Source: Opitutia bacterium (GTDB lineage: Bacteria > Verrucomicrobiota > Verrucomicrobiia > Opitutales > Opitutaceae). From it: 6,116 nt of DNA. Position numbers and translations under genes: made by a program. The stretch is from positions 1 through 6,116 of the forward strand of contig PMKA01000293.1 of NCBI GenBank assembly GCA_003157575.1. The letters are read 5' to 3'. A model generated the notes under the pieces. That model was not told where the DNA came from and did not search any database. It saw only the letters and a program-made list of their open reading frames with translations. Below, piece by piece: positions 5,881 to 6,116 of the stretch. Numbering within the stretch: position 1 is the stretch's first letter; the number at the start of each line of letters is the position of its first letter.

Positions 5881-6116
5881 GTCGCACCACCGCTGCAGAA
5901 GCGACGAGGCCCGCAAACTTCATCTGCCTGGCCGGAGCCTGCCTGCGGCCGGCCATGGGAAGCCCGCACCGAAGCGGTCGCTCCGGAGTGGGGCAGAACC
6001 ATGGGTCCGACAAATCCGGGCTGAAAGAATCGCTGCCTGGACCCGCTTTCTTTGAAGCTGGCCCTTGATATATGCGTGCATGGGAAAGGTGTAGCTACCG
6101 AGTTGATGTTCGGCTT

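Larger units (their letters stand above)
5760..6116 (-). promoter_or_regulatory. Upstream region of the copper-receptor operon, no convincing gene
   Basis: These 357 bases precede the first gene and should hold its promoter and mRNA leader. Short open frames exist on both strands, but none has a recognisable product or a good ribosome-binding site. The region holds two strong inverted repeats (annotated separately), a weaker one at 5929-5935 with 5949-5955 (TGGCCGG with CCGGCCA), a 10-base direct repeat AAGCGGTCGC at 5876-5885 and 5972-5981, and CTGCCTG three times (5924, 5939 and 6033). No clear -35/-10 pair stands out on the minus strand. A weak TATATC lies near 6067-6072. No full Fur, CueR or CopR-type operator was found, although ACCTTTCCC on the minus strand near 6083-6091 resembles half of a CueR-type site. 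The far right may be the tail or promoter of another gene outside the window. Confidence 0.55.

Noticed and set aside
5808..6116. Minus-strand frame open from the right edge to TAA at 5808, and a plus-strand frame at 5811-6068
   Set aside because: Both cross the long hairpin, have low-complexity Arg/Gly/Ser/Ala content and no recognisable domain. The minus frame happens to be in register with the receptor but is closed by the TAA, so it is not an extension of that gene.
5760..6116. Cobalamin riboswitch or other known metal riboswitch in the leader
   Set aside because: I looked for the cobalamin core (the GCCACTG B12 box and the CCCGCAACTG-type segment) and did not find them in the proper order. 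A covariance-model search with Rfam would settle it.
5760..6116. Fur box, complete CueR site or CopR/CusR box
   Set aside because: Only half-site resemblances were seen (ACCTTTCCC near 6083-6091 and ATTTGTC near 6008-6016, both on the minus strand), with no matching second half at the right distance.

Overview
The window shows three consecutive genes, all reading on the minus strand, plus about 360 bases of upstream sequence at the right edge. In transcription order they are an OprC/NosA-type TonB-dependent copper receptor (5759 to 3552), a TonB-dependent receptor of the siderophore class (3488 to 1359), and a secreted multidomain protein with a CusF-like Cu(I)-binding domain (1350 to 1, cut by the left window edge). 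The genes are separated by 63 and 8 bases, and no terminator-like hairpin with a T run is visible between them, so they look like one operon that continues beyond the left edge.

The organism is a Gram-negative bacterium with a GC-rich genome. This follows from two outer-membrane TonB-dependent barrels with Sec signal peptides and from the strong GC bias at third codon positions. I cannot fix the phylum. None of the three starts has a clear Shine-Dalgarno sequence, which would fit some non-proteobacterial lineages such as Verrucomicrobiota or Bacteroidota, but that is a guess.

The likely theme is copper. The first receptor carries the CxxxM and HxM elements known to bind ionic copper in Pseudomonas OprC, plus a short run of alternating methionines. 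The third protein ends, inside the window, in the HEAIPGFMAAMTM motif of CusF-type periplasmic copper carriers. Before that domain it has four units that share a pattern with each other and partly with the CusF domain, so it may be a string of small beta-barrels. The middle receptor is the opposite of the first in composition: it has no cysteine and no methionine after the initiator. It may import an organic metal chelate (a siderophore or a copper-binding chalkophore) rather than bare copper. A working model is that copper enters by two outer-membrane routes and is received in the periplasm by the third protein. This is inference from context.

The right-edge region (5760-6116) holds no convincing gene. 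It contains a long imperfect hairpin (5825-5880) and a second perfect hairpin (5770-5789) ending 10 bases before the first start codon, which suggests regulation in the mRNA leader. A 55-codon reading frame overlapping the receptor start by ATGA is a weak leader-peptide candidate.
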